A stretch of 64,000 nucleotides of DNA from Amycolatopsis sp. WQ 127309 (GCF_023023025.1 NZ_CP095481.1:2976001-3040000), one strand, 5' to 3'. Numbered from the stretch's first letter, positions 29,661-37,954 are shown. The notes: a model not told the origin generated them from the sequence alone. Numbers and translations: made by a program.

Positions 29661-30716
29661 TCAGTGCTGGTGCTCGTGGTCGCCCTGGGCGTGCTCCGCC
29701 CGTGCCAGCCACAGTTCGGCCTCGTGGGCGGCCCCTCGCGACCGGAGCATCCGGGCCAAGCTGAGCATGCCTTGGACGTCTCCCGTTTCGGCCGCGCGGC
29801 GGAACCACTGCTCGGCTTCGGAGAGGTCCTCGCGGTGCTCGGCGAGGTGCCCGAGGTTGGTCAGGGCCGGGACGCTGCCGTGCTCGGCGGCCTTGCGGTA
29901 CCAAGCGGCGGCCTCGCCCTCGTCGCCGCGGTTGCGGGCCAGGACGCCGAGGTTCGTCATCGCGGCCGGGTCGCCGCGCTCGGCGGCGTCGAGGTACCAG
30001 TTCTCGGCCTCTTCGAGGTCGCCGCGGCGGTGCAGCAGCAGCCCGAGCCGGACGATCGCCTCGACGTTGCCGCCGGTCGCGCCCTGCCGGTACCACGTCT
30101 CGGCGTCGCTGGGCCGGCCCAGCCGCTCGGCCTGCCTGCCCAGCTGGCACGCGCCCCCGAGGTCGCCGGCCAGCACGGCCGCGCGCCACCACCGTGCGGC
30201 CTCCGCCGCCTGGCCGCGGTCGCGCAGCAGGATGCCCAGGTCGATCATCGCGCCGGTGTAGCCCGCGTCGGAGGCCTGCCGCAGCCACGACTCGGCCTCT
30301 TCGGTCTTGCCCTGTTCACGCAGCAGGTGCCCCAGCGCGGCCATCGAGGACAGGTCGCCGGTGCGCGCGGCCGCGCCGAACCAGTGCTGGGCGTCGTCGC
30401 GCTTGCCCCGCCGTTCGTAGGAGCGGGCGAGGTTCAGCATCCCGTGCGGGTCGCCGGCCAGCGCCGCCTCGTGCCACCAGCGCTCGGCCTCCTCCAGGAG
30501 GCCGCGCTCGTTGAGCAGGTGCGCCAGCGCCGTCATCGACGTGCGGTCACCGCCCATGGCGGCCCTGCGGTACCACGACTCGGCCTCGATGAGCTCCCCG
30601 CGCTCGCGCATCGCCGCACCCATCCGGGCCATGGCGACGACGTTGCCGCCTTCGGCGGCCTTGCGCTGCACGTAGTCGTCGAAGCTCGAGTTCCACTTCT
30701 TTAGCCGACCGGGCAT
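29661..30716 (-). CDS. Sel1-like/tetratricopeptide repeat protein
   Basis: A 351-residue cytosolic protein made almost wholly of about nine 36-residue Sel1-like repeats (pattern A..G...AM..LG.LL...G...EAE.WYR.AA..GD). No enzymatic domain or signal peptide is visible, so it is probably a protein-interaction scaffold. The ATG chosen has a GGAGGGAG site; upstream in-frame codons lack one. It is monocistronic and divergent from the HNH protein gene. The interaction partner is unknown. Confidence 0.85.
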   Translation of the reverse strand: MPGRLKKWNSSFDDYVQRKAAEGGNVVAMARMGAAMRERGELIEAESWYRRAAMGGDRTSMTALAHLLNERGLLEEAERWWHEAALAGDPHGMLNLARSYERRGKRDDAQHWFGAAARTGDLSSMAALGHLLREQGKTEEAESWLRQASDAGYTGAMIDLGILLRDRGQAAEAARWWRAAVLAGDLGGACQLGRQAERLGRPSDAETWYRQGATGGNVEAIVRLGLLLHRRGDLEEAENWYLDAAERGDPAAMTNLGVLARNRGDEGEAAAWYRKAAEHGSVPALTNLGHLAEHREDLSEAEQWFRRAAETGDVQGMLSLARMLRSRGAAHEAELWLARAEHAQGDHEHQH

Positions 30717-30895
30717 CGGCCTGCTCCCTCCGGCTGGTCCTTGCTCCGGTAGTCGCAGTTCATGGGCCCGATGTGACATCTCAGCTAGGGGTGGGCGAGA
30801 TCACATTCGCGCCAGGCGGTCGTGTCGACACGGTTTTCCCACGTCGTCAGCAGGAAGACTACGCCGCGCGCACCCCTGGGTGAGAGGAGAAAATC

Positions 30896-31588
30896 TTGGC
30901 GGCCCGCGGCTTTCGGCTCAGCGTGACGCAGCGAACCCTGCTGGTAGTCGCGATCCTCGCGATCGCCCTTTTCGGCTATTGGGCGACGAGAGGCGCGGGC
31001 GCGACCCCAGCCGCCCCGTCGACGTCTTCCGCTGCTCCCTCCGGGCCCGTTCCGGTCAACGCCGCCGACGCGCAGAAGCAGCTCGGCGAGCTGACCGTCG
31101 CGGCGCGGACGTCCATGGACGGCTACTCCCGTGAGAAGTTCCCGCACTGGGCGAGCCAGGGGTCGAGCTGTGACACGCGGGAAGTCGTGCTGAAGCGCGA
31201 CGGCAAGGACGTCAAGACGGACAAGGAGTGCCGGGCGACGTCCGGTACCTGGACGAGCGTCTACGACAGCGAGACGTGGACGAAGCCGACCGACCTCGAC
31301 ATCGACCACATGGTCCCGCTCGGCCAGGCCTGGGCGAGCGGCGCGAAGACGTGGACGACCGAGAAGCGCGGCCAGTTCGCCAACGACCTGACGCGGCCGC
31401 AGCTGTTCGCCGTCACCGACAACCTCAACCAGCAGAAGAGCGACAAGGCGCCCGACCAGTGGAAGCCGCCGCTCGTGGCGTTCTGGTGCACCTACGCGAC
31501 CGACTGGATCGTCGTGAAGCACTACTACGGGCTGACCGTGACCGAGGCCGAGAAGACCGCCTTGACGGACATGCTGCGCCGCTGCTGA
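30896..31588 (+). CDS. exported HNH-family nuclease-like protein (DUF1524/GmrSD C-terminal type)
   Basis: A 230-residue protein with an N-terminal membrane anchor or uncleaved signal (residues 13-29), an Ala/Ser/Pro linker and an HNH domain. The metal-nuclease centre is DLDIDHMVPLGQAWASGA, followed by FANDLTRPQLFAVTDNLNQQKSDKAPDQW. Such secreted HNH proteins are common in actinomycetes and may degrade external DNA. The two Cys pairs (CDTR/C and C/C at the end) suggest extracellular disulfides. The TTG start is supported by GAGAGGAGA six bases upstream. Confidence 0.87.
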   Translation: MAARGFRLSVTQRTLLVVAILAIALFGYWATRGAGATPAAPSTSSAAPSGPVPVNAADAQKQLGELTVAARTSMDGYSREKFPHWASQGSSCDTREVVLKRDGKDVKTDKECRATSGTWTSVYDSETWTKPTDLDIDHMVPLGQAWASGAKTWTTEKRGQFANDLTRPQLFAVTDNLNQQKSDKAPDQWKPPLVAFWCTYATDWIVVKHYYGLTVTEAEKTALTDMLRRC

Positions 31589-31598
31589 GCTGACCGCC

Positions 31599-32237
31599 AT
31601 GACGACGTTCGCGTTGATCCACGGCGGCGGTGGCAGCGGCTGGGACTTCCACCGGCTGGTGCCCGAGCTCGCGGCCCGCGGCCACGACGCGGTCACCCCG
31701 GACCTGCCGATCACCGACCCGGCGGCCGGGCTCGCGGAGTTCACCGAGACGGTGCTGGCCGCGCTGGGCGACCGCACGGACGTCGCCGTCGTCGGGCATT
31801 CCTACGGCGGCTTCACCGCGCCGCTGGTCGCGGCGAAGGTCCGCGCGCGGGTGCTGGTGTACCTGGCCGGGATGATCCCGGCGCCGGGGGAGCAGCCCGG
31901 GCAGTGGTGGGGGAACACGGGGTTCGCGGCGCCGACCGGGCTGAGCGAGGCCGAGCAGTTCTTCAACGGCGTCCCGTCCGAGCTGGCCGACGAGTGTCAG
32001 GCGCGCGGGCGCGATCAGGTGAGCAAGGAGTGGGACGAGCCGTGGCCGCTGCCGGCCCACCCGGACGTCCCGACCCGGGCGCTGCTCTTCCGCGACGACC
32101 GGTTCTTCACGCCGGACTTCCAGCGCCGCGTGGCCCGCTCGCGGCTGGGCGTCGAACCGGACGAAGCCGACGGCCCGCACTGCGCACCGCTGAGCCACCC
32201 GGCCGCCATCGCCGAGAAGCTGGTCAGCTACCTCTAG
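31599..32237 (+). CDS. alpha/beta hydrolase
   Basis: A 212-residue alpha/beta-hydrolase of the small salicylate-esterase/EstC-like type. It has ALIHGGGGSGWDFHRLVPEL for the oxyanion region, GHSYGG with the nucleophile Ser, and a C-terminal His (ADGPHCAPLSHP). The substrate is unknown; small esters or lactones are typical. It lies 10 bases after the HNH gene on the same strand, so read-through is likely. Confidence 0.88.
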   Translation: MTTFALIHGGGGSGWDFHRLVPELAARGHDAVTPDLPITDPAAGLAEFTETVLAALGDRTDVAVVGHSYGGFTAPLVAAKVRARVLVYLAGMIPAPGEQPGQWWGNTGFAAPTGLSEAEQFFNGVPSELADECQARGRDQVSKEWDEPWPLPAHPDVPTRALLFRDDRFFTPDFQRRVARSRLGVEPDEADGPHCAPLSHPAAIAEKLVSYL

Positions 32238-32252
32238 TCGCTTTGGTTACTT

Positions 32253-32296
32253 AAAGGTCTAGACCTATTGACTGTGTGGTCCAGGCCACTTAACGT
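32253..32296 (+). promoter_or_regulatory. promoter with embedded DasR-type boxes for the 3D-domain protein
   Basis: TTGACT (32268-32273) and TAACGT (32291-32296) are 17 bases apart, a good housekeeping promoter. The spacer is almost filled by TGTGGTCCAGGCCACT (32275-32290), which matches 13 of 16 recalled dre positions. A second box, the perfect palindrome AGGTCTAGACCT (32255-32266), abuts the -35. A repressor bound here would block RNA polymerase. Confidence 0.6.
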
Positions 32297-32370
32297 CTGG
32301 TGCGCGGCGAACCCGCACCTCCCACCTGTTTCACCTCCGCTCCGGTCCCCGCCATGGAGGTTCCCCCGTC

Positions 32371-33120
32371 ATGCGCTTCGCCAGGATCATCGCCTTGACG
32401 GCCTTCGCCGCCGGCAGCCTCCTCGTGGCTCCCGCGGCCCCGGCGTCCGCCGCGGCTTTGCCCGCGTGCCAGCACTTCTACACCGGCACGATCCCGGACC
32501 GCCCGGTCACCGGCGGCCACGGCCCCGGCACGCTCGTCGGCGCCGCGAACGTGTCGAACCGGCTGCCCGCACCGGGTTCCGTCAGCGGCGGCCTCGGCGC
32601 GGACGGCAAGGTGACATTCACGTTCGCCCGCGTCAGCGGCGCGAAGGCGTACCGCGCGTTCCGCAACGGCCAGGCGCTGCAGTGGATTTCCGACTGGGGC
32701 CAGCCGACGCTCACGGTGACCGACGCGAGCCCGTGCCAGAACGCGAACTACCAGCTCTACGCGATGACGGCGGAGGACAACTCGCCCGGCTCGCTCGGCC
32801 AGATCTCCACGGCGTACCGCCTCGACACGGGCAACCACCTCGCCGCCTACCGCATCCCGGCGGGCACGACGTTGAGCTACCGCGTCACGTCGTACAACGA
32901 CGCCGCCCAGACGGCGCTGGGCTACAGCGCCGGCCCGGGCTTCTGCGCGGTAGACGCCCGCAACATCCCGTGGGGCACCAGGTTCTCGGTCCCGGGCTAC
33001 GGCGAGTGCTACGCCGCGGACATCGGCAGCTGGATCAAGGACGACATCGTCGACGTCTGGCTACCGGGCGCCCAGGCCGACGCGTGGGGCATCCAGCGGC
33101 TGACGCTGACGGTGCGCTAG
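32371..33120 (+). CDS. secreted 3D-domain protein (putative cell-wall hydrolase)
   Basis: A 249-residue exported protein. Signal peptide about 1-30; a fibronectin-III-like segment (about 60-130, KVTFTFARVSGAKAYRAFRN) and a C-terminal 3D domain (about 185-249). The three-Asp pattern can be seen in AVDARNIPWGTRF, YAADIGSWIKDDIVDVW and WGIQRLTLTV. 3D domains occur in MltA-type lytic transglycosylases and resuscitation/sporulation hydrolases, so muralytic activity is likely but not proven. The start has GGAGG nine bases upstream. The promoter carries DasR-type boxes, which suggests control by amino-sugar supply. Confidence 0.83.
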   Translation: MRFARIIALTAFAAGSLLVAPAAPASAAALPACQHFYTGTIPDRPVTGGHGPGTLVGAANVSNRLPAPGSVSGGLGADGKVTFTFARVSGAKAYRAFRNGQALQWISDWGQPTLTVTDASPCQNANYQLYAMTAEDNSPGSLGQISTAYRLDTGNHLAAYRIPAGTTLSYRVTSYNDAAQTALGYSAGPGFCAVDARNIPWGTRFSVPGYGECYAADIGSWIKDDIVDVWLPGAQADAWGIQRLTLTVR

Positions 33121-33139
33121 AGCCACCTGGCCGCCGAAA

Positions 33140-33199
33140 GGCCGTGAAGCCTCCTTGCCGACGTCCCCCCTTCGCTCCGGCAAGGAGGCCTTCATGGCT
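33140..33199 (+). terminator. terminator of the 3D-domain gene
   Basis: A long hairpin: GTGAAGCCTCCTTGCCG pairs with CGGCAAGGAGGCCTTCAT with one bulged base. It lies 20 bases after the stop and shares its stem module with the chitinase and importer terminators. Confidence 0.8.
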
Positions 33200-33423
33200 C
33201 GCGGCCGTCGAGCCGGATGGTGCTCGGCGCGGTTCCACGCCTCCGTGAACGGGAACGGCGTCGAGAGGAACCCGGGCCGCCAGTTGTCCGCGGATCCCGG
33301 CGCGCTCAGCCGGTAAGGCCGTAGCGGGGCCCGGCGCCGCGCACGCCTACGGTCCGCCGAAGCGGCTGAAGTCCGGGTCGGCGGCCGACAGGTCGGCCAG
33401 CCGGTCCCGGACTCCGGCCCACG
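33200..33423. other. gene-free stretch between convergent genes
   Basis: No supported gene, promoter or repeat is seen after the terminator hairpin. Open frames here are unsupported and lack ribosome binding sites. Confidence 0.5.
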
Positions 33424-34062
33424 TCACCAGCGGTCGAGGTGCAGCACGTCGTCCAGGGGCTGGCGTGATGCCGGCTTGAACGTTTCGCCCGTGTAGAACG
33501 CCGTCGGGATCAACGCAGCCTGGTGGACGTTCTTCGGCAGTCCCAGGACCTCCGCCGCTTCCTGCTCGTACTTCAGGTGCAGCGTCGTCCACGCCGTGCC
33601 CAGGGTCACCGAGCGGGCCGCCAGCATGAAGCTCCACACCGCCGGCAGCAGCGACGCCCACAGGCCCGCCTGGTTGCCCGCCGGGAGCTCGTCCGACGGC
33701 GTCTCCAGGCACGGGATCACCAGGACCGGGACGTCACCCATCCGGTCGGCCAGGAACTCCACGCTCGACCCGATCCGCTGCTGCACCGGGGCCCGCGCCG
33801 GGTCGTCCGCGAACAGCTTGCCCGCCGCGTTGCCCGACTCCAGGTACTCGTGGCACGCCCGGCCGTAGATCGCGCCCAGCGCCGCGCGCTGGGCGTCGTC
33901 GGTGACGACCAGCCACTGCCAGCGCTGGGTGTTCGAACCGCTCGGCGCCTGCAGCGCCACCTGGATGCAGTGCTTCACCAGGTCGATCGGCACCGGCCGG
34001 TCGAAGTCCAGCCGCTTGCGGACCGTCCTGGTGGTCGTCAGGAGCTCTTCGGGCGTCATCAT
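33424..34062 (-). CDS. nitroreductase-family flavoprotein
   Basis: A 212-residue FMN-dependent oxidoreductase of the nitroreductase fold. The N-terminal TTTRTVRKRLDFDRP and QAPSGSNTQRWQWLVV motifs bind FMN, and SVTLGTAWTTLHL near the C-terminus is the conserved loop. These enzymes reduce nitroaromatics, quinones or act as dehydrogenases; the physiological substrate is not evident. It is 18 bases downstream of an aldo/keto reductase gene on the same strand, so both may form a redox operon facing a MarR-type regulator. Confidence 0.87.
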   Translation of the reverse strand: MMTPEELLTTTRTVRKRLDFDRPVPIDLVKHCIQVALQAPSGSNTQRWQWLVVTDDAQRAALGAIYGRACHEYLESGNAAGKLFADDPARAPVQQRIGSSVEFLADRMGDVPVLVIPCLETPSDELPAGNQAGLWASLLPAVWSFMLAARSVTLGTAWTTLHLKYEQEAAEVLGLPKNVHQAALIPTAFYTGETFKPASRQPLDDVLHLDRW

Positions 34063-34080
34063 CGGCCCATCATGCCGGGC

Positions 34081-35058
34081 CTACCAGCGATCGTGCACCA
34101 GCGGGCGGATCAGCTCCTCGTACGTCGCGCGGACGCCGGCCGCCGCCTCCTCCGGCAACGGCGGGAGTGCGGCCGCCGCGGTGTTCGCCGCCACCTGCGA
34201 AGCGTTGCGGGCGCCCGGGATCACCGTGCTCAGGCCCGGCTGGTCGAGGATCCAGCGCAGGGCGAACTGCGCGAGGGCCTGCCCCTCGGGAACGAGCCCG
34301 CGCAGCCGCTCGACGGCCGCCAGGCCGACCTCGTACGGCACGCCGGAGAACGTCTCGCCGACGTCGAACGCGTCGCCGCCACGGTTGAAGTTCCGGTGGT
34401 CGTCGGCGGCGAAGGTGGTGCTCGCCGTGTAGCGCCCGGACAGCAGGCCCGAGGCCAGCGGCACCCGCGCGATGATCCCGGCGCCCGCGTCCGACGCCGC
34501 CGGCAGCACCCGCTCCAGCGGCTTGAGCCGCAGGCAGTTGAGGATGATCTGCACCGACGCGACGTTCGGCCGCGCCAGCGCCGCCAGCGCCTCGTCACAC
34601 GTCTCGACGCTCACGCCGTACGCCTTGATCCGGCCTTCGTCGACCATCGCGTCCAGGGCGTCGTAGACGGCGTCCGTCGAGTACACCGGCGTCGGCGGGC
34701 AGTGCAGCTGGACCAGGTCGAGGGTGTCCATCCCGAGGTTGCGGCGCGACCGGTCGTTCCACTCGCGGAAGTGCGCGGCGACGTAGTTCTCCGGCACCTG
34801 GTCGACCCGGCGGCCCATCTTGGTCGCCACGAAGACGTCGGGGTGGTCGGCGCGGAACCGGCCGACCAGCCGCTCGCTGCGGCCGTCGCCGTAGACGTCC
34901 GCGGTGTCGAAGAAGGTGACGCCCGCTTCGGCCGCCGCGTGCAGCACGGCGAGGGCGTCGTTCTCGCCGACCTCGCCCCAGTCCGCGCCGAGCTGCCAGC
35001 AGCCGAGCCCGACGACCGAGACCTCGCGGCCGAGGCGGGTGATCTTCCGGTTCTCCAT
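34081..35058 (-). CDS. aldo/keto reductase
   Basis: A 325-residue NADPH-dependent TIM-barrel reductase. The catalytic tetrad is visible: Asp and Tyr in FFDTADVYGDGRSE, Lys in VATKMG and His in VQLHCP. The typical cofactor-binding end is present (LSTVIPGARNASQVAAN). The substrate aldehyde or ketone is unknown. The ATG is preferred over an upstream in-frame start. It is divergent from a MarR-family gene with only 33 bases between them, so that regulator may act on both. Confidence 0.9.
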   Translation of the reverse strand: MENRKITRLGREVSVVGLGCWQLGADWGEVGENDALAVLHAAAEAGVTFFDTADVYGDGRSERLVGRFRADHPDVFVATKMGRRVDQVPENYVAAHFREWNDRSRRNLGMDTLDLVQLHCPPTPVYSTDAVYDALDAMVDEGRIKAYGVSVETCDEALAALARPNVASVQIILNCLRLKPLERVLPAASDAGAGIIARVPLASGLLSGRYTASTTFAADDHRNFNRGGDAFDVGETFSGVPYEVGLAAVERLRGLVPEGQALAQFALRWILDQPGLSTVIPGARNASQVAANTAAAALPPLPEEAAAGVRATYEELIRPLVHDRW

Positions 35059-35091
35059 GTCGCGATCCAAGCACACCTATGATCGGCCGTC

Positions 35092-35577
35092 ATGGCCATG
35101 ACTTCGGGTCCGGACGGGCTGGGGACCCGGCTGCGGCACGTCCTCGAACTGCTCGACGGCGACGTCGCGAAGTTCCTCGGCGACATCGGCCTCGACGGCT
35201 ACCGGCCGCGGTATTCGCCGGTCGTGCGCGCGCTGCTGGCGAAGGGGCCGCTGGCCATCCGGGACCTGGCCGCGGAGCTGCGCGTGACGCACTCGGCCGC
35301 CAGCCAGACGGTCGCCCAGATGAGCCGGGCCGGCCTGGTGACGCTCGAACCCGGCGCCGACGCGCGGCAGCGGATCATCTCGCTCACGGACCGGGCGCGC
35401 GACGTGCTGCCCCTGGTGGAGGCCGAGTGGGCGGCGACGAACGAGGCGTGGGACGCGCTGGAGGCCGAGCTGCCGCACTCGCTGCGCGCCCTGCTTGACG
35501 CGATCGTCGAGGCGCTGGACCGCAAGCCGTTCCGCGAGCGGATCGGGGAGACGGAAGCCGCCCGCGAACTGCTGTGA
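35092..35577 (+). CDS. MarR-family transcriptional regulator
   Basis: A 161-residue winged-helix regulator (AIRDLAAELRVTHSAASQTVAQMSRAGLVT, then ISLTDRARDVL). MarR proteins bind short palindromes as dimers and release them on binding phenolic or oxidising ligands. Close divergence from the aldo/keto reductase and nitroreductase genes suggests it senses a redox-active or toxic compound. It ends directly against the convergent ATP-binding protein gene, with no spacer. Confidence 0.87.
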   Translation: MAMTSGPDGLGTRLRHVLELLDGDVAKFLGDIGLDGYRPRYSPVVRALLAKGPLAIRDLAAELRVTHSAASQTVAQMSRAGLVTLEPGADARQRIISLTDRARDVLPLVEAEWAATNEAWDALEAELPHSLRALLDAIVEALDRKPFRERIGETEAARELL

Positions 35578-35997
35578 CTAGGCCGTGCCCGAGACGCGGA
35601 AGATCGCCCAGACGTACTTGCCGCCGGGGCAGCGCTCGAAGCCCCAGTCCTCGGACAGCGCCTGGACCAGCACGAGCCCGCGGCTGCGCGCCTCGGCCGG
35701 CGACGGCGCCCGCAGCTCGGGCAGCATCCGGCCGGTGTCGTACACCCGCAGCGTCAGCCGGCCGTCGGCGTACTCCATCTCGAAGCGCTGCGGGCGTTCG
35801 CCGTGCTCGAAGGCGTTCGTGACCAGCTCCGAGGTCGCCAGCAGGACGTCCTCCAGCTGCGCCTCGTCCAGGCCGAAGGCGGCCGTGGCCGCGCGGACCT
35901 CGCGACGGGCCAGCGCCGGGGCGGTGACGTCCGACGGGAGAAGCACCGTCAGTGGTGCGGCCGCGGCGATGCGCTGCGGCATCTTCGACGTCGTCAT
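35578..35997 (-). CDS. RsbW-like ATP-binding (HATPase_c_2) regulatory protein
   Basis: A 139-residue GHKL-fold protein: the N-box is LLATSELVTNAFEHG and the G1 region is LRVYDTGRMLPELR, then SRGLVLVQALSEDWGF. Such proteins are serine kinases or anti-sigma factors that bind STAS antagonists. It sits directly downstream of a SigB/SigF-type sigma gene and could add a second switch to that circuit. The ATG has GGGAGGGGGA upstream. A SigB-type -10 (GGGTAC) lies 41 bases before its start. Confidence 0.85.
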   Translation of the reverse strand: MTTSKMPQRIAAAAPLTVLLPSDVTAPALARREVRAATAAFGLDEAQLEDVLLATSELVTNAFEHGERPQRFEMEYADGRLTLRVYDTGRMLPELRAPSPAEARSRGLVLVQALSEDWGFERCPGGKYVWAIFRVSGTA

Positions 35998-36037
35998 CGG
36001 GGTCCCCCTCCCTGTGGTTTCCGGTACTGTCCGCGAA

Positions 36038-36063
36038 GTACCCACGGCTTTGCGCAGCTAATC
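36038..36063 (-). promoter_or_regulatory. SigB/SigF-type promoter candidate for the RsbW-like gene
   Basis: On the minus strand GATT (36060-36063) and GGGTAC (36038-36043) are 16 bases apart, near the stress-sigma consensus GTTT-N14-16-GGGTAT. The -35 is imperfect. Confidence 0.4.
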
Positions 36064-36841
36064 AGGTGCCGTCGGCCAGCTCGGATTCGTCCAGGCCCGA
36101 ACGCAGCTTCTTCAGTGTCGCAGCCAGCAACCGCGACACCTGCATCTGGGAGACGCCGACGCGGCGCGCGATGTCCGACTGGCTCATCCCGGAGCCGAAC
36201 CGCAGCGCCACGATCTTGCGCTCCCGGTCCGGCAGGCTGTCCAGCATCGGGCGCAGCGCCTCCCGCAGCTCGGCCTGGCCGAGCTCGGCGTCCGGCGCCC
36301 CGAACCGCGTGTGCGCGGCGTTCTCCAGCAGGTGGTCGAGCGACGCGCCGTAGCGGCCCTGACCGGCGCGAAGGCCTTCGTAGACGTCTTCGATGGGCAC
36401 GCCGAGCCGCGCGGCGATCTCACTCGGGCGCGGTGCGCGCGAGAGCTGCACGGTGAGCTCTTCGCGGGCGCCGGAGATGTTCGCGTTCAGCTCTTTCAGC
36501 CGCCGCGGCACCCGCACCGACCAGCTGTTGTCGCGGAAGTGGTGGCGCAGCTCGCCGGAGATGGTGGGCACCGCGAACGCCAGGAAGTCCGTGCCCTGCG
36601 CCGGGTCGAACCGGTCGACGGCGTGGATCAGCCCGACCGTGGCGATCTGGACCAGGTCCTCCATCGCCTCGTCGCGGTTGCGGAACTTGCGCGCCAGGTT
36701 GCGCGCCAGTTCGAGGTGGTTGCGGACCAGGGTGTCGCGGATGCGCTCCCGTTCCGGGGAGTCCGCCGGCAGCGCGGCGAGGTGGGTGAACAGCGCGCCG
36801 ACGTCGAGGCCCGTCCCGCTGCTCCCGGCGGCATCGGTCAC
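36062..36841 (-). CDS. SigB/SigF/SigG-family alternative sigma factor
   Basis: A 259-residue group 3 sigma factor with regions 2 (LELARNLARKFRNRDEAMED, then LIHAVDRFDPAQGTDFLAFA), 3 (VRVPRRLKELNANI) and 4 (LPDRERKIVALRFGSGMSQS, then VGVSQMQVSRLLAATL) all present. In actinomycetes these control general stress and sporulation genes. The GTG start overlaps the stop of the anti-sigma gene (GTGA), so anti-sigma and sigma are made together. The adjacent divergent SigB-type promoters suggest it drives its own operon. Confidence 0.93.
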   Translation of the reverse strand: MTDAAGSSGTGLDVGALFTHLAALPADSPERERIRDTLVRNHLELARNLARKFRNRDEAMEDLVQIATVGLIHAVDRFDPAQGTDFLAFAVPTISGELRHHFRDNSWSVRVPRRLKELNANISGAREELTVQLSRAPRPSEIAARLGVPIEDVYEGLRAGQGRYGASLDHLLENAAHTRFGAPDAELGQAELREALRPMLDSLPDRERKIVALRFGSGMSQSDIARRVGVSQMQVSRLLAATLKKLRSGLDESELADGT

Positions 36842-37254
36842 GAGCCGGCCGCCTGGCTCTCCCGGACGAGGTCGACCCGGGACAGGTAGCGCCCGTCCTC
36901 GGGGGTCACGGTCCGCTCGGCCGAAGTCGCGAGCGCGGTCAGCAGCTGCCAGGAGAGGCCGGTGTCGTCCCCGTGGTCGGGCGAGTCCGACAGCACGGAC
37001 ACCGAAACCTCGATGCGCGGCCCGCTCCAGGAGAAGACACAGGTGAGCTTGCCGTCCGAAGCGGCGGGCAGCAGCAGTGAGCACGCCTCGTCCACCGCCA
37101 TCCGGAGGTCCTCGACGGCGTCGAGGTCGAAGTCCTGGCGCATCGCGATGTCGGCCACGATGGTGCGCAACGTCGGCACCACGTGCGGGATCGCGGCCGT
37201 CCGCACCTCGATGACCTGCGCGCCTCCCGGCACGAGCGGGGCGTTGTCCTCCAC
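36838..37254 (-). CDS. RsbW/UsfX-like anti-sigma factor
   Basis: A 138-residue ATP-binding anti-sigma factor. The N-box MAVDEACSLLL is like the mycobacterial UsfX form, where the classical Asn is not kept, so kinase activity is doubtful and simple sigma binding is more likely. The coupling to the sigma gene by a 4-base overlap marks it as the cognate inhibitor. A STAS antagonist 0.7 kb away is the probable release partner. Confidence 0.88.
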   Translation of the reverse strand: MEDNAPLVPGGAQVIEVRTAAIPHVVPTLRTIVADIAMRQDFDLDAVEDLRMAVDEACSLLLPAASDGKLTCVFSWSGPRIEVSVSVLSDSPDHGDDTGLSWQLLTALATSAERTVTPEDGRYLSRVDLVRESQAAGS

Positions 37255-37319
37255 GTTTGTTCCTTTCTCCGCACTCGCGCTGGGTGACTTGCGGTGTCCC
37301 TCGACGCCCGGTCAGCGAG

Positions 37320-37345
37320 ATGCCCGTGGTGTGAGCAAACCAAAC
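37320..37345 (-). promoter_or_regulatory. SigB/SigF-type promoter of the anti-sigma/sigma operon
   Basis: On the minus strand GTTT (37342-37345) and GGGCAT (37320-37325) are exactly 16 bases apart, one mismatch from the stress-sigma -10. It gives a 5' leader of about 55 bases. Confidence 0.6.
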
Positions 37346-37349
37346 CCGC

Positions 37350-37375
37350 GTTTGATCCGCTCCACCGGCGGGCAC
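37350..37375 (+). promoter_or_regulatory. SigB/SigF-type promoter of the WhiB3-like gene
   Basis: GTTT (37350-37353) and GGGCAC (37370-37375) are exactly 16 bases apart. The -35 lies back to back with that of the divergent operon promoter, 4 bases away. The predicted leader is about 35 bases. Confidence 0.55.
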
Positions 37376-37416
37376 ATAGCGGTCGACGTGCTGATCCGGG
37401 GAAAGGCAGGAACGAG

Positions 37417-37725
37417 ATGGCTGACGTGAGCCGGCTGCCCACTGTGGTTGCTGAAGAGTGGGAATGGCAACTGCGCGGCTCGTGCCGGGGTGCGGACAGC
37501 AGTCTCTTCTTCCACACCGACAACGAGCGGGGTTCGGCGCGCGAGCGGCGCGAGACGCGGGCGAAGGCCATCTGCCAGGCCTGCCCGGTGCTCGCCCAGT
37601 GCCGCGCGCACGCGCTGACCGTGCAGGAGCCCTACGGCATCTGGGGCGGCCTCGGCGAGATCGAACGGCGGCAGCTGTTCCTCCGGCAGCGCCGGGCCGA
37701 GCGCAAGGCCGTCAGTGCGCACTGA
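37417..37725 (+). CDS. whiB3: WhiB3/WhiD-like iron-sulfur regulator
   Basis: A 102-residue Wbl protein. Four Cys ligands for a 4Fe-4S cluster (Cys23, Cys53, Cys56, Cys62), the GIWGG turn (74-78) and a basic DNA-binding tail (RQRRAERK) are present. The stretch WEWQLRGSCRGADSSLFFH and the EPYGIWGG region are closest to M. tuberculosis WhiB3 and Streptomyces WhiD. Those proteins act with a sigma factor in redox response and spore maturation. A SigB-type promoter upstream and the divergent sigma operon place it in the same circuit. Confidence 0.9.
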   Translation: MADVSRLPTVVAEEWEWQLRGSCRGADSSLFFHTDNERGSARERRETRAKAICQACPVLAQCRAHALTVQEPYGIWGGLGEIERRQLFLRQRRAERKAVSAH

Positions 37726-37954
37726 ACAGCACCGTGAGCAGGCAGGATCCGATCGCACGTGACCACTCCACGCGAAAGGGCGGCGGCCGTGGCGGGCTCG
37801 GTCGCCGGCTGGGTTAGGGTTGGTCCCGGAGTTGCCTTGACCGTGTCCGGCGCGGGGTCCCGCCCGGGCTGTGAAAGGCACGGTGACACGGTTGCCGCTT
37901 GAGACAACAGGCGCGTACCCGGCGCAGGAGCAGCGCCTGACGAGGAGAAACTGC

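Noticed and set aside
30717..30895. CRP-like site from TGTGA and TCACA words between the Sel1 and HNH genes
   Set aside because: The half-sites are about 24 bases apart, not the 6 expected of a CRP/GlxR box.
29661..31588. Antiphage defence pair (Sel1-repeat protein plus HNH nuclease)
   Set aside because: The HNH protein has an export signal, the genes are divergent, and no defence-associated partner is nearby.
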